From positions 1-7,095 of the forward strand of contig DHWX01000039.1 in the NCBI GenBank assembly GCA_002413395.1: a stretch of 7,095 bases of DNA, read 5' to 3'. The position numbers and the translations under genes were made by a program. This document shows positions 1-5,723 of the stretch, piece after piece. Position 1 is the stretch's first letter. Every line of letters starts with the position of its first letter. The DNA comes from Polaromonas sp. UBA5171 (lineage in GTDB: Bacteria; Pseudomonadota; Gammaproteobacteria; Burkholderiales; Burkholderiaceae_C). The notes under the pieces were generated by a model. The model was not told the origin of the DNA. It searched no databases and saw only the letters and a list, made by a program, of their open reading frames with translations.

Positions 1-1
1 C

Positions 2-211
2 GATCTAACCTTATTCGTTAGTCAGGGCTTGTACGGCACAACCAGCGAGTATCTGCGCGAACTGATTCGCAAAGACAAGGATCGGCTGCAGTTGCGCAGC
101 CTGCTGGTTGCCGGTGCGTCGTCTGCACCAGCAGACGTGGCTGATGCGGCATACTTTGAAGGACTGCGCGGACGTGTTCGCTTGGCCACCACGGCGGGCT
201 CGCGCGGTTGA
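2..211 (+). CDS. parD: ParD-like antitoxin, 5' end missing at window edge
   Basis: This is the C-terminal part of a ParD-family antitoxin, which neutralises the ParE toxin encoded next to it and usually represses the operon through an N-terminal ribbon-helix-helix domain. That domain would lie mostly outside the window. The segment YGTTSEYLRELIRKDKDR (frame from base 32) is the conserved end of the DNA-binding domain, and the following RSLL...AAYFEGLRGRVR is the toxin-binding tail. The frame stays open to base 2, and VSQG just before YGTT fits the family, but the few residues before that do not match what I expect. The TTG at 29 would give only 60 residues without the DNA-binding domain, so I treat the gene as partial. 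The stop at 209-211 overlaps the parE start. The family call is from recognition, not a search. Confidence 0.8.
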   Translation, partial: DLTLFVSQGLYGTTSEYLRELIRKDKDRLQLRSLLVAGASSAPADVADAAYFEGLRGRVRLATTAGSRG

Positions 212-537
212 AGGTCAAGCCCATTGTTCCGCGTGAACTGGCCAATCACGATATCAACGAGATCCTTGCCTACTATCTGGGCGAGTCTGCCATGCAAGCG
301 ATCTATGGTTTTATTGATGCCCTGGAGGAAGCCTACAGCCATATTAGTCGCCATCCTACCACCGGTTCACCGCTTTATGCACACGAGTTAAACCTGCCCG
401 GTCTGCGCTTATGGCCACTGACGCGCTATCCACACCTTGTTTTCTACGTTGAGCGTCCAGATCACATTCATGTTTGGCGCGTGTTGCACGGCAAGCAGGA
501 CATCCCGGTGTGGATGTCCAAGGACGTCGATATCTAA
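208..537 (+). CDS. parE: ParE-like toxin of the RelE/ParE superfamily
   Basis: This 109-residue protein is a type II toxin of the RelE/ParE fold. Characterised ParE members poison DNA gyrase, and the target here is inferred from the family. Family landmarks are ISRHP at about 46-50, GLRLWPLTRYPHLVFYVE at about 65-82, which forms the central strands, and VWRVLHGKQDIP at about 89-100. The length is normal for the family and the gene looks intact. The start is TTG at 208, sharing the four bases TTGA with the parD stop, with no clear ribosome binding site. This points to translation coupled to the antitoxin, which would keep toxin synthesis below antitoxin synthesis. A later ATG would remove the conserved N-terminal segment KPIVPRELANHDI, so TTG is preferred. 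On a plasmid the pair would act in post-segregational stabilisation. Confidence 0.88.
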   Translation: MKVKPIVPRELANHDINEILAYYLGESAMQAIYGFIDALEEAYSHISRHPTTGSPLYAHELNLPGLRLWPLTRYPHLVFYVERPDHIHVWRVLHGKQDIPVWMSKDVDI

Positions 538-1330
538 TTGATCGCCGCTCCGTCAGGAGGCGTTACAGCGTGTGCCACCATTCGGCGAAGTGAAAGCATC
601 ACGAATTCGTTCGCAACTCGCATGGAGACACTTGTTCAGCGGAACGGTCAAAATTTCGACGCATGATTTGAAGTATGCAAAGTGACAAATTTGCCTCTCA
701 ATTTCGGATGGTAAATGTGTCACCGGATGGGTCTTCTACCCATGGCGTCTTTATTTTTGTAGCTCACTTTGACTTGGACGGATGCCGGACACCGGACACC
801 GGGGAAATTTGGAGACTGGGCGTGCAAACAGATTTTCGCGTTGGTAATAACACTGCGATTACCCTCCCCTGCGACGTTACCGTTGGACTATGTCGGCGCC
901 AGTCCGAGGTCCCTCAGATCACCGAAACCCTGGTCAGGGCTATCCATGTCGAGCTAACACCCTGCCCTGCCCATTTGCCGCGTCCTTAATGAGATCGAAT
1001 AACGCAGGACGATCCCGGTGACCACCCAAATGAACAGGCCAGGCAGAGAATGGGTGGCCACCTGGTTTCCACCGTGCCCCTCGCCCTCCCTGATCACTTG
1101 CGGTGTTTTCGTTGCGGGCAATCTCACCACCGAATTCACCAGCATCACAGGTCTTTCTAAGGCCCATGTTTTTGCAGGCATGGCATTGACTCATCTGGCG
1201 CTCAACCTCCCCGCTCTGCCCAGGTGCGATTAGGGCTTCGCTACCAGGACTCAGAATGCAACGCGATTGGGTGGGATTCATTGACCAGGGAGGCGGAACG
1301 CTAGGGAACCTACCCGGCTAGAGCGCATTC
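538..1330. other. Region without a supported gene between parE and the parAB terminator
   Basis: About 800 bp with no convincing gene. Open frames exist at 675-989 on the plus strand and at 940-1281, 954-1181 and 1018-1233 on both strands. They overlap one another, lack a Shine-Dalgarno sequence where I looked, and encode proteins of odd composition that I do not recognise. The longest minus-strand frame (113 codons) has a CxxC-x8-C arrangement near its start (CHACKNMGLRKTC), but nothing else supports it. A short direct repeat with a 7-bp period (GGACACC units) lies at 785-802. The stretch may be the remnant of an older insertion or decayed gene, or non-coding plasmid spacer. Confidence 0.5.
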
Positions 1331-1364
1331 AAAAAGAAATGGGGTGGAACCGTTCCACCCCATT
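1331..1364 (-). terminator. Palindromic hairpin with U-tract ending the parAB operon
   Basis: A perfect inverted repeat at 1338-1364 has 13-bp arms (AATGGGGTGGAAC and its complement) around one central base. Read on the minus strand it is followed by TCTTTTT (complement of 1337-1331), the classic form of an intrinsic terminator. It begins 22 bp beyond the parB stop codon, where a terminator for the operon is expected. The inner 21 bp (1341-1361) also occur inside parB, so the element may double as a ParB binding site. Confidence 0.75.
1341..1361. repeat. parS: Candidate parS site, copy 1 (downstream of parB)
   Basis: This is a palindrome with arms GGGGTGGAAC and GTTCCACCCC around a single C. 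A second identical copy lies at 1541-1561, exactly 200 bp away. In type Ia partition systems (F sopC, P1 parS) the centromere lies just downstream of parB and contains short inverted repeats bound by the helix-turn-helix of ParB. Position and symmetry both fit. The assignment as a partition site is inference; the repeat itself is plain in the sequence. Confidence 0.6.
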
Positions 1365-1385
1365 CTTTGACAAGCTGTTTCCAGA

Positions 1386-2357
1386 TCAGGAAAGCAGCAT
1401 CTTGATGGCTTTTTCCACTTCGCCGAATCGTTTTGGATCTATGTTGGATAAGCTGATGACGGCTGAACGCTTTATCGCGTTGAGCTTTATCTCACCGGTT
1501 TGACCGTCTTTTCCCTTGACCACAACCTTCTTCGCGGGAAGGGGTGGAACCGTTCCACCCCCTTCCAAAAGTCGGGTCAGAACTTGCTGGGAGCTAAGCT
1601 TTTCTTGAGCTGAGCGCAGTTCCTTGGCTCGCGAAAGAATCAAGTCCGGATCCTTTTGAATGGCCTGAGTCAGCAAGGTTGCCCACCGGTACTGGAGTTC
1701 CAAAGGGCTAGGGAAAGCTGCAATTACATGCGCTGGTAACCTGGCAAGCGCCAATGCTTTACCCAACTGGCTGAGGTCAATAGATGTCGTCTCGGCCAGC
1801 TTTCGGGCTGACGAAAAGAGCCCTTCATTCAGAGCCCTTGCGTAGGTTGTACCGGCCTCCCATGGGCTCAGTGCCGCGCGCGCCCTGTTCTCTCTGTCCA
1901 TCTGGCAGAAGAGTTCGGCATCGCCCAGATCCTCAATCAGCGCGAGTACATCGAGTCCGAGTTCCAGACAGGCTCTGTGGCGACGATGACCAAAGACCAA
2001 CTCATATTCGCCAGGAACAAATTTAGATGGGCGCACTTTGATTGGCTGAACGTTTCCGCCGGCCGTTTCGATTTCCTGCTTGAGACTCTCAAAAATCTCA
2101 CCTGAATAAGACAGTTCATTTCTATTTGCCCACTTGCTGGGCTTGATCTTCATCGGATCAATCTTCCGAGTTGCACTGGCGCCGTCAAATTCGGCCAGCT
2201 TTTGTTTGAGTTCGACGTTTTCTGCCGTTACCTTTTCATCACGAAACAGGGCATCGGCATGCATCCCGATTGCGGTCTTAGAGCCCTGCCCCCGGCTTCC
2301 AGCCGACAACCCGATGTGGCTGAAATCGATCTTTGCTGCCTTATCTTTAAGCGCCAT
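1386..2357 (-). CDS. parB: ParB/SopB-type plasmid partition protein
   Basis: This is the centromere-binding protein of a type Ia partition system, which loads on parS and stimulates the ATPase of ParA to move plasmid copies apart. In the 323-residue product, ELVFGHRRHRACLELG at about 119-134 is the ParB box-II (GERR-like) nucleotide-binding motif. ENRARAALSPWEAG at about 156-169 matches box III. A helix-turn-helix follows at about 182-208 (SSARKLAETTSIDLSQLGKALALARLP). The C-terminal part would dimerise. The length equals that expected of SopB-like proteins (about 320-335). I chose ATG at 2357 over the TTG at 2369 because GGAG lies six bases before the ATG. The start overlaps the parA stop by 11 bases, so translation is probably coupled. 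The gene contains one copy of the 21-bp palindrome described separately. Confidence 0.92.
   Translation of the reverse strand: MALKDKAAKIDFSHIGLSAGSRGQGSKTAIGMHADALFRDEKVTAENVELKQKLAEFDGASATRKIDPMKIKPSKWANRNELSYSGEIFESLKQEIETAGGNVQPIKVRPSKFVPGEYELVFGHRRHRACLELGLDVLALIEDLGDAELFCQMDRENRARAALSPWEAGTTYARALNEGLFSSARKLAETTSIDLSQLGKALALARLPAHVIAAFPSPLELQYRWATLLTQAIQKDPDLILSRAKELRSAQEKLSSQQVLTRLLEGGGTVPPLPAKKVVVKGKDGQTGEIKLNAIKRSAVISLSNIDPKRFGEVEKAIKMLLS
1541..1561. repeat. parS: Candidate parS site, copy 2 (inside the parB coding region)
   Basis: This is a 21-bp palindrome identical to the copy at 1341-1361, but located within parB, where it encodes a Gly/Val/Pro stretch (GGGTVPPL) in the linker before the C-terminal domain. 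There is no U-rich tract beside it, so termination does not explain it. Beyond the perfect arms, GGAA on one side and TTCC on the other still pair after a one-base bulge. Conservation of the exact 21 bp in both coding and non-coding settings suggests selection for protein binding, most simply by ParB. Confidence 0.6.
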
Positions 2358-3537
2358 GTTGTTCTCCAATTTGACGTTTCCATGCTGTCACTATTTGCTC
2401 TTCAACGAGCTCGACCACGCGTTCGTAAGCATCGAACGCCCGCCGGTAGGTTCTGGCATTGATGGTTGCCGGATCCGTGTCGTAGACGGTTCCGAACTCA
2501 GCGCTTGCGCTGGCGGTAAGAGATGTCTTAGGAATCTCAACCGGCAGGACCATATTGGCGTAGCCAGCGGTAATCCACTCACGGACAACACTGGAAGACG
2601 CATCGTTTGCGTCCACCCTGGCCAGCAGAACGTCCACGAAGTCAAAGCTCTTTGTCTTCCCACGGTTAGTTACCAGGTTGGCTGTGAGATCGTTAAACAG
2701 GTTCCAGAACTGACCGCTGGATGTGAAATCCAAGGTGCTCGGCGGTAGGGGCATGATTAGGCCGTCAGAAGCGAGGAGGGCATTTATGGTCAGGTAGGAC
2801 AGAGAAGGGGATGTGTCCAGGATGATCACGTCATATTTGGTCCGTGCAGTGTCAATACCGTTATTGAGCACATTCCAGAATTCAAAGGACCCTTCAGATT
2901 TTTGCCGTGAGGGAAGGGCGAATTCGGCCGAGTAGAGAGCAAGGTTAGCAGGAACGATATCGATGCCTGACCAGTAGGTGGGTGTGATGGCATAATCAAT
3001 AGAAACCTCCGATCCGTAGCAAAGACTGAGAATCGTCTGCTCATCGGCAACATCAACGTCAGGCAACAATCCAAACAGGGTTGTCATCGAGCCTTGAGGG
3101 TCTGTGTCGATCACAAGCGCCTTGTGCCCACGAAGGCTCAAGCCCTGTGCAAGGGTCACTGCAGTGGTCGTTTTGGTCACGCCACCTTTGAAATTAGCCA
3201 CAGCAATGGTGATTGCTTCAGCGTTCCCAGGACGCATGGATTTGCTTCGCGTAGATTGGGCCCATGTGCGAGTATCTTCAAGACTGAATTTGCGACGATG
3301 GCCAGTCTCCATTTGCCCCAATGGCAAATCTCCCTTCTTCACCCGATAATCCATCTGTGCTTTTTCCAGGCCACAGATCGTCGCCACTTGGTTGGTGCTG
3401 AAAGTAGGGGGTCTCTTTCTGGCATCTGGAGCGAGCATAGTGCCACGCACACTCTCTATAACTGCTCCAACTCTATTGGAAGCGGCAATCAGATCCTCTA
3501 GAGTAACTCGTGTATCCGACTTTTTTTTGATTGTCAT
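2347..3537 (-). CDS. parA: ParA/SopA-type partition ATPase with N-terminal DNA-binding domain
   Basis: This 396-residue protein is a Walker-type partition ATPase. It binds the nucleoid in its ATP form and is released by ParB, driving plasmid segregation. The deviant Walker A motif KGGVTKTT is at about 117-124, the switch-I-like VIDTDPQGS at about 142-150 and Walker B VIILDTSPS at about 237-245. An N-terminal region at about 45-93 (STNQVATICGLEKAQMDYRVKKG...RRKFSLED) resembles a MerR-like winged helix-turn-helix. Both the length and this extra domain place it in type Ia (SopA, P1 ParA), whose members repress their own operon. The frame is open further upstream to 3717, but ATG at 3537 has AGGA eight bases before it, and the upstream translation is Lys-rich and unlike the family. 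The gene heads a two-gene operon with parB and is transcribed away from the origin. Confidence 0.94.
   Translation of the reverse strand: MTIKKKSDTRVTLEDLIAASNRVGAVIESVRGTMLAPDARKRPPTFSTNQVATICGLEKAQMDYRVKKGDLPLGQMETGHRRKFSLEDTRTWAQSTRSKSMRPGNAEAITIAVANFKGGVTKTTTAVTLAQGLSLRGHKALVIDTDPQGSMTTLFGLLPDVDVADEQTILSLCYGSEVSIDYAITPTYWSGIDIVPANLALYSAEFALPSRQKSEGSFEFWNVLNNGIDTARTKYDVIILDTSPSLSYLTINALLASDGLIMPLPPSTLDFTSSGQFWNLFNDLTANLVTNRGKTKSFDFVDVLLARVDANDASSSVVREWITAGYANMVLPVEIPKTSLTASASAEFGTVYDTDPATINARTYRRAFDAYERVVELVEEQIVTAWKRQIGEQHGA
2364..2367 (-). promoter_or_regulatory. Ribosome binding site deciding the parB start
   Basis: GGAG lies six bases upstream of ATG at 2357, inside the end of parA. 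It falls within the second codon of the alternative TTG start at 2369, which argues against that start. Confidence 0.7.
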
Positions 3538-3545
3538 GTATTTTT

Positions 3546-3549
3546 TCCT
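3546..3549 (-). promoter_or_regulatory. Ribosome binding site deciding the parA start
   Basis: AGGA lies eight bases upstream of ATG at 3537. It supports the 396-residue reading over a longer frame opening at 3717. Confidence 0.65.
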
Positions 3550-3552
3550 GCT

Positions 3553-3590
3553 AGACGCAAAACATAGCGTGTAGTGCCAATTGTGCGTCT
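3553..3590. promoter_or_regulatory. Inverted repeat in the parA leader, candidate autoregulatory operator
   Basis: AGACGCA at 3553-3559 and its complement TGCGTCT at 3584-3590 face each other. Pairing resumes for two more bases after one mismatch, so the arms are effectively 10 bp with one mismatch around an 18-bp centre. It begins 16 bp upstream of the parA start codon. Type Ia ParA proteins repress their own promoter through their N-terminal DNA-binding domain, and a symmetric site here is where such an operator would be. I could not find a convincing -35/-10 pair for parA nearby. The operator role is inference. Confidence 0.5.
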
Positions 3591-3632
3591 TTTGAGCGGC
3601 TTTTGGAAGTCTGGGTTTTGAGTTTTTTGTAG

Positions 3633-3641
3633 TTATCCACA
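3633..3641 (+). promoter_or_regulatory. DnaA box
   Basis: TTATCCACA is an exact match to the consensus high-affinity DnaA box. It lies beside the AT-rich stretch and about 94 bp before the first iteron, the arrangement seen in iteron plasmids that recruit host DnaA. Confidence 0.8.
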
Positions 3642-3649
3642 ATCTCTCG

Positions 3650-3722
3650 CTTTCTCTTTTTTTAAAAACCTTTAGAAGCTTTAATACTTTTAATTCTAAT
3701 TTCATCAATGAATTCAATATGT
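3650..3722. other. AT-rich probable DNA unwinding element
   Basis: This stretch is dominated by T and A runs (for example CTTTTTTTAAAAACC and TTTAATACTTTTAATTC) and is clearly richer in A+T than the flanking genes. It sits between the DnaA box and the iteron array, the normal place for strand opening. I see no gene in it, although the parA frame remains open through it. Function is inferred from position and composition. Confidence 0.65.
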
Positions 3723-3734
3723 TAAGTCACTTTG

Positions 3735-3815
3735 TGTGAGCCGAACCAAGAGATGTGTGAGCAAAACCATGGGATCTGTGAGACTAATTAGGGAAAGTGT
3801 GAGTAAAGCCACGAT
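3735..3815 (+). repeat. Iteron array: four direct repeats at 21-bp spacing
   Basis: Four direct repeats begin TGTGAG at 3735, 3756, 3777 and 3798, exactly 21 bp apart, which puts them on one face of the helix. The best copy is 3756-3773 (TGTGAGCAAAACCATGGG). The first ends AACCAAGAG, the fourth AAAGCCACGAT, and the third (TGTGAGACTAATTAGGGA) diverges most after the TGTGAG core. They are the expected binding sites for the Rep protein encoded downstream. Confidence 0.88.
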
Positions 3816-3852
3816 AGACCTCGGCTCATGCATATAAATGCAATACACAACT

Positions 3853-3891
3853 AAATTTTGTCGCAAACTGCAATAACAATGAACAAAATTT
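3853..3891. repeat. 9-bp inverted repeat within the iteron region
   Basis: AAATTTTGT at 3853-3861 is matched by its complement ACAAAATTT at 3883-3891, with a 21-base loop. The right arm directly abuts the fifth iteron at 3892. It could be a site for a host factor such as IHF or Fis, a second melting site, or a transcript hairpin. The sequence does not decide between these. Confidence 0.5.
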
Positions 3892-3909
3892 CGTGAGTGA
3901 AGCCCTGAA
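3892..3909 (+). repeat. Iteron 5 (degenerate)
   Basis: CGTGAGTGAAGCCCTGAA matches the iteron pattern with one change in the TGTGAG core and several in the second half. It stands 94 bp from iteron 4 and is out of the 21-bp register. Confidence 0.6.
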
Positions 3910-3929
3910 CGGCATTGAGAAGTTCCAAC

Positions 3930-3947
3930 TGTGAGAGAAACCATGGG
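3930..3947 (+). repeat. Iteron 6
   Basis: TGTGAGAGAAACCATGGG is identical over 18 bp to iteron 7 and differs from iteron 2 only in the variable bases after the core. It probably shows the consensus sequence. Confidence 0.85.
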
Positions 3948-3972
3948 CAAAGTCGGATGGATCTAAACCAGT

Positions 3973-3990
3973 TGTGAGAGAAACCATGGG
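3973..3990 (+). repeat. Iteron 7
   Basis: An exact 18-bp copy of iteron 6, starting 43 bp after it, about four helical turns. It is the last full iteron before the rep control region. Confidence 0.85.
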
Positions 3991-4038
3991 CTTATTTATG
4001 AACCTGGTGGGCAGGTTATTGGATGGTTGCTGATTTAT

Positions 4039-4068
4039 TTGCGTGAAATTGTCGATCTCACACATAAT
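4039..4068 (+). promoter_or_regulatory. Candidate rep promoter overlapping a TGTGAG inverted half-site
   Basis: TTGCGT at 4039-4044 and CATAAT at 4063-4068 form a plausible -35/-10 pair with 18-bp spacing. GTGA at 4043-4046 and TCAC at 4058-4061 are inverted, and the minus strand carries an exact TGTGAG iteron core at 4062-4057. In iteron plasmids, Rep dimers repress rep by binding inverted partial iterons over its promoter, which this arrangement resembles. If the promoter is right, transcription would start almost at the rep ATG. Confidence 0.45.
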
Positions 4069-4074
4069 GTGGCC

Positions 4075-5400
4075 ATGAGCAGCATCGAAATCCTTGGCCC
4101 AGACAGAATTGACAAGCCTGTGTCGACCTTAGCCATGGTACCCAAGACCGGTACGATTACCCGAGTCGGGCGGCAGGCATATACGCTCATGATGTTCGTG
4201 GCGAGGGAGCAGGGCGCAGAGGACGAGGAGACTGGGCTGTTCGGAGCTCCCTTGAATTCAGTTATCCGCGGCTATGACGGCTCAACCGGCTCAGTCAAAG
4301 AACTGAAAAAACACCTTCTGTCCATGGTTACTCATGTTGTGGAGTGGCAGTCACCGTCGCCGGCCGAAACCGAAGAGTGGGGCGCCTGTGGTCTTCTATC
4401 GCAGGTCAATCTCAAAAAGAAAAATGGCGAGAACTGGCTCTACTGGGCCTATCCACCAGCCCTTCGCCAGGAAATGCTTTATCCACTGCGATACGCACAG
4501 ATCAGAAGGACCTCAATAGCGCAGTTTCGGTCGCACGCGGGATTGGCACTCTACGAGATTTGCGCGCGCTACAAGGACAACCCATCACACCTAACCAGCA
4601 AACAGCACTGGCACTGGTGGTTGCCGGTTCTCACAGGAAAGCCCATTCCGAAAGAGATCAAGACCGAGTTCCGATTCTTTAATAGAGACACCATCAAACC
4701 GGCAATAGAAGAGGTCAACGAAGTGAGTGAGCTCGCCGTGACGGTTCACGAGTTCAAAGTTGGGCGCTCTATTGAGTTCATCCAGTTCGAAGTGCACCTC
4801 AAACAAGAACCGTCAGTCAAAGACTCGAAAGCGATTGACCTCACAAAAGTTGCACGCGCAATCCAACTTGGCATTGATGCCGAGATCGCGGAAGACCATT
4901 TCATCCGCTATGGGGAACTGGTCTTCGCCAAAGCAATTGAGCGGCTGGAGGGCCGCCTAGCCATGCCAGGTACACCCATTCTTTCAAGACATGCCTACTT
5001 GAAGGCGCTACTAAAAGACCGAGTCATCGACAAGTCGGCACCAGAAGAGAATCAGCCAAACGTCATCGAAATTGTTGTGACGAAGAAGGAACATCCCGGC
5101 GTGCTGGCTCAAGCCAGCCTGCGCGAACGAGAGGCGGAAAAGCTAGCCATCGTGCGCACGGAACTGGCGAGGCTTGACGCACCTGCAATGGAACAGTTGC
5201 TACTGGAACTCAAAGACAACTTCGTCGAGCGCAACATGTCTCAAGCAGTGATGAAACGCATGGAGGAGGGCAAATGGGAGTCAGCTCTAATTATGGGGGA
5301 GTTGGCACGCTTTTACTGGAAACGTACACGCGGGACGGACTGGAGCAGTGCAGATGCGCTACCCAAGGTGGAGCGTGTTGAGCAGGCTGGATTGTTTTAA
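4075..5400 (+). CDS. rep: Plasmid replication initiator, Rep_3 superfamily
   Basis: This 441-residue protein is the iteron-binding initiator of the plasmid. The first winged-helix domain spans about 22-135 (TRVGRQAYTLMMFVAREQG near its start). The second follows at about 148-240, with SHAGLALYEICARYKD and then IKPAIEEVNEVSELAVTVHEFKVGRSIEFIQFEV, the Rep_3 signature ending in a Gly-Arg turn and a strand. The remaining 200 residues are an extension beyond the usual 230-320 residue initiator. AYLKALLKDRV at about 307-317 resembles a motif in the tail of other plasmid Rep proteins. After it come charged, probably helical segments. The frame opens at a TTG at 4027, but ATG at 4075 starts after the promoter-like region; GTG at 4069 is a further choice. 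No start has a good ribosome binding site. The family assignment is from recognition of the motifs. Confidence 0.88.
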   Translation: MSSIEILGPDRIDKPVSTLAMVPKTGTITRVGRQAYTLMMFVAREQGAEDEETGLFGAPLNSVIRGYDGSTGSVKELKKHLLSMVTHVVEWQSPSPAETEEWGACGLLSQVNLKKKNGENWLYWAYPPALRQEMLYPLRYAQIRRTSIAQFRSHAGLALYEICARYKDNPSHLTSKQHWHWWLPVLTGKPIPKEIKTEFRFFNRDTIKPAIEEVNEVSELAVTVHEFKVGRSIEFIQFEVHLKQEPSVKDSKAIDLTKVARAIQLGIDAEIAEDHFIRYGELVFAKAIERLEGRLAMPGTPILSRHAYLKALLKDRVIDKSAPEENQPNVIEIVVTKKEHPGVLAQASLREREAEKLAIVRTELARLDAPAMEQLLLELKDNFVERNMSQAVMKRMEEGKWESALIMGELARFYWKRTRGTDWSSADALPKVERVEQAGLF

Positions 5401-5723
5401 TCAACGAGATGCCAAAAAGGGACACAAGGGATGTGCGTAACGCCAGTGAATCGTCCTGCGCTGGTTCAATAAGGCATCGTCACTGCGTGGCGTGGTGACA
5501 AGTGCCCCCGACATACTGCTGTGCAGACACCTCAAAATCACCCATTCAATACCAAAAACAGAGTTAGCGCTTGCTGTCACAAAAGCAATTATCGCAGCGT
5601 AATTCAATGCCATGCCAAAAATGTAAACGTCGTTGAGTACTCCTTCACCTTCACTGCTCCATGATCACACAAACGAGTTCGGTGACTTAATTGCCAGGAG
5701 CTGAGGGCATCATAAGTTTATTC
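5401..5723. other. Spacer between rep and the recombinase control region
   Basis: I see no supported gene here. A 70-codon minus-strand frame fills 5401-5613, with a hydrophobic beginning (MALNYAAIIAFVTASANSVFG). It has no ribosome binding site and runs convergently right up to the rep stop, so I do not call it. No strong terminator follows rep: there is only a weak 5-bp stem (GTCAC at 5479-5483, GTGAC at 5495-5499) without a T-run. No iteron copy is present. Confidence 0.5.

Larger units (their letters stand above)
3633..3990. other. oriV: Plasmid replication origin (oriV), iteron type
   Basis: The segment contains the usual parts of an iteron origin in order: a perfect DnaA box, an AT-rich stretch, four phased iterons, a spacer with an inverted repeat, and three further iterons. 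The initiator gene follows directly. The boundaries are approximate and set by the outermost recognisable elements. Replication presumably opens in the AT-rich stretch between the DnaA box and the first iteron. Control by the number of Rep-bound iterons is expected from known systems such as R6K, P1 and RK2. Confidence 0.85.

Noticed and set aside
5..21. CTAAC...GTTAG inverted repeat at the left edge, considered as part of an integron attC site
   Set aside because: The core does not fit GTTRRRY, no second pair of boxes is visible, and parD coding sequence runs through it.
675..989. Plus-strand frame of 104 codons after parE
   Set aside because: No ribosome binding site, composition unlike the genes around it, and no recognisable motif.
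940..1281. Minus-strand frame of 113 codons with a CxxC-x8-C pattern, overlapped by frames at 954-1181 (minus) and 1018-1233 (plus)
   Set aside because: The sequence before its ATG lacks a Shine-Dalgarno, the frames overlap on both strands, and three cysteines alone do not make a zinc-binding domain.
2702..2711. GTTCCAGAAC inside parA, considered as a further partition site
   Set aside because: It shares only a few bases with the 21-bp palindrome and lacks the GGGG/CCCC ends.
3538..3717. N-terminal extension of ParA by 60 residues
   Set aside because: ATG at 3537 has a good ribosome binding site, the extension is Lys-rich and unlike ParA, and it would run through the AT-rich origin DNA and the DnaA box.
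4027..4074. TTG start for rep at 4027
   Set aside because: It lies upstream of the candidate promoter and inverted half-site, and has no ribosome binding site. ATG at 4075 is simpler, although not proven.
5401..5613. Minus-strand frame of 70 codons with a hydrophobic start
   Set aside because: No ribosome binding site, ends exactly against rep, and not recognised. A small membrane protein cannot be excluded.
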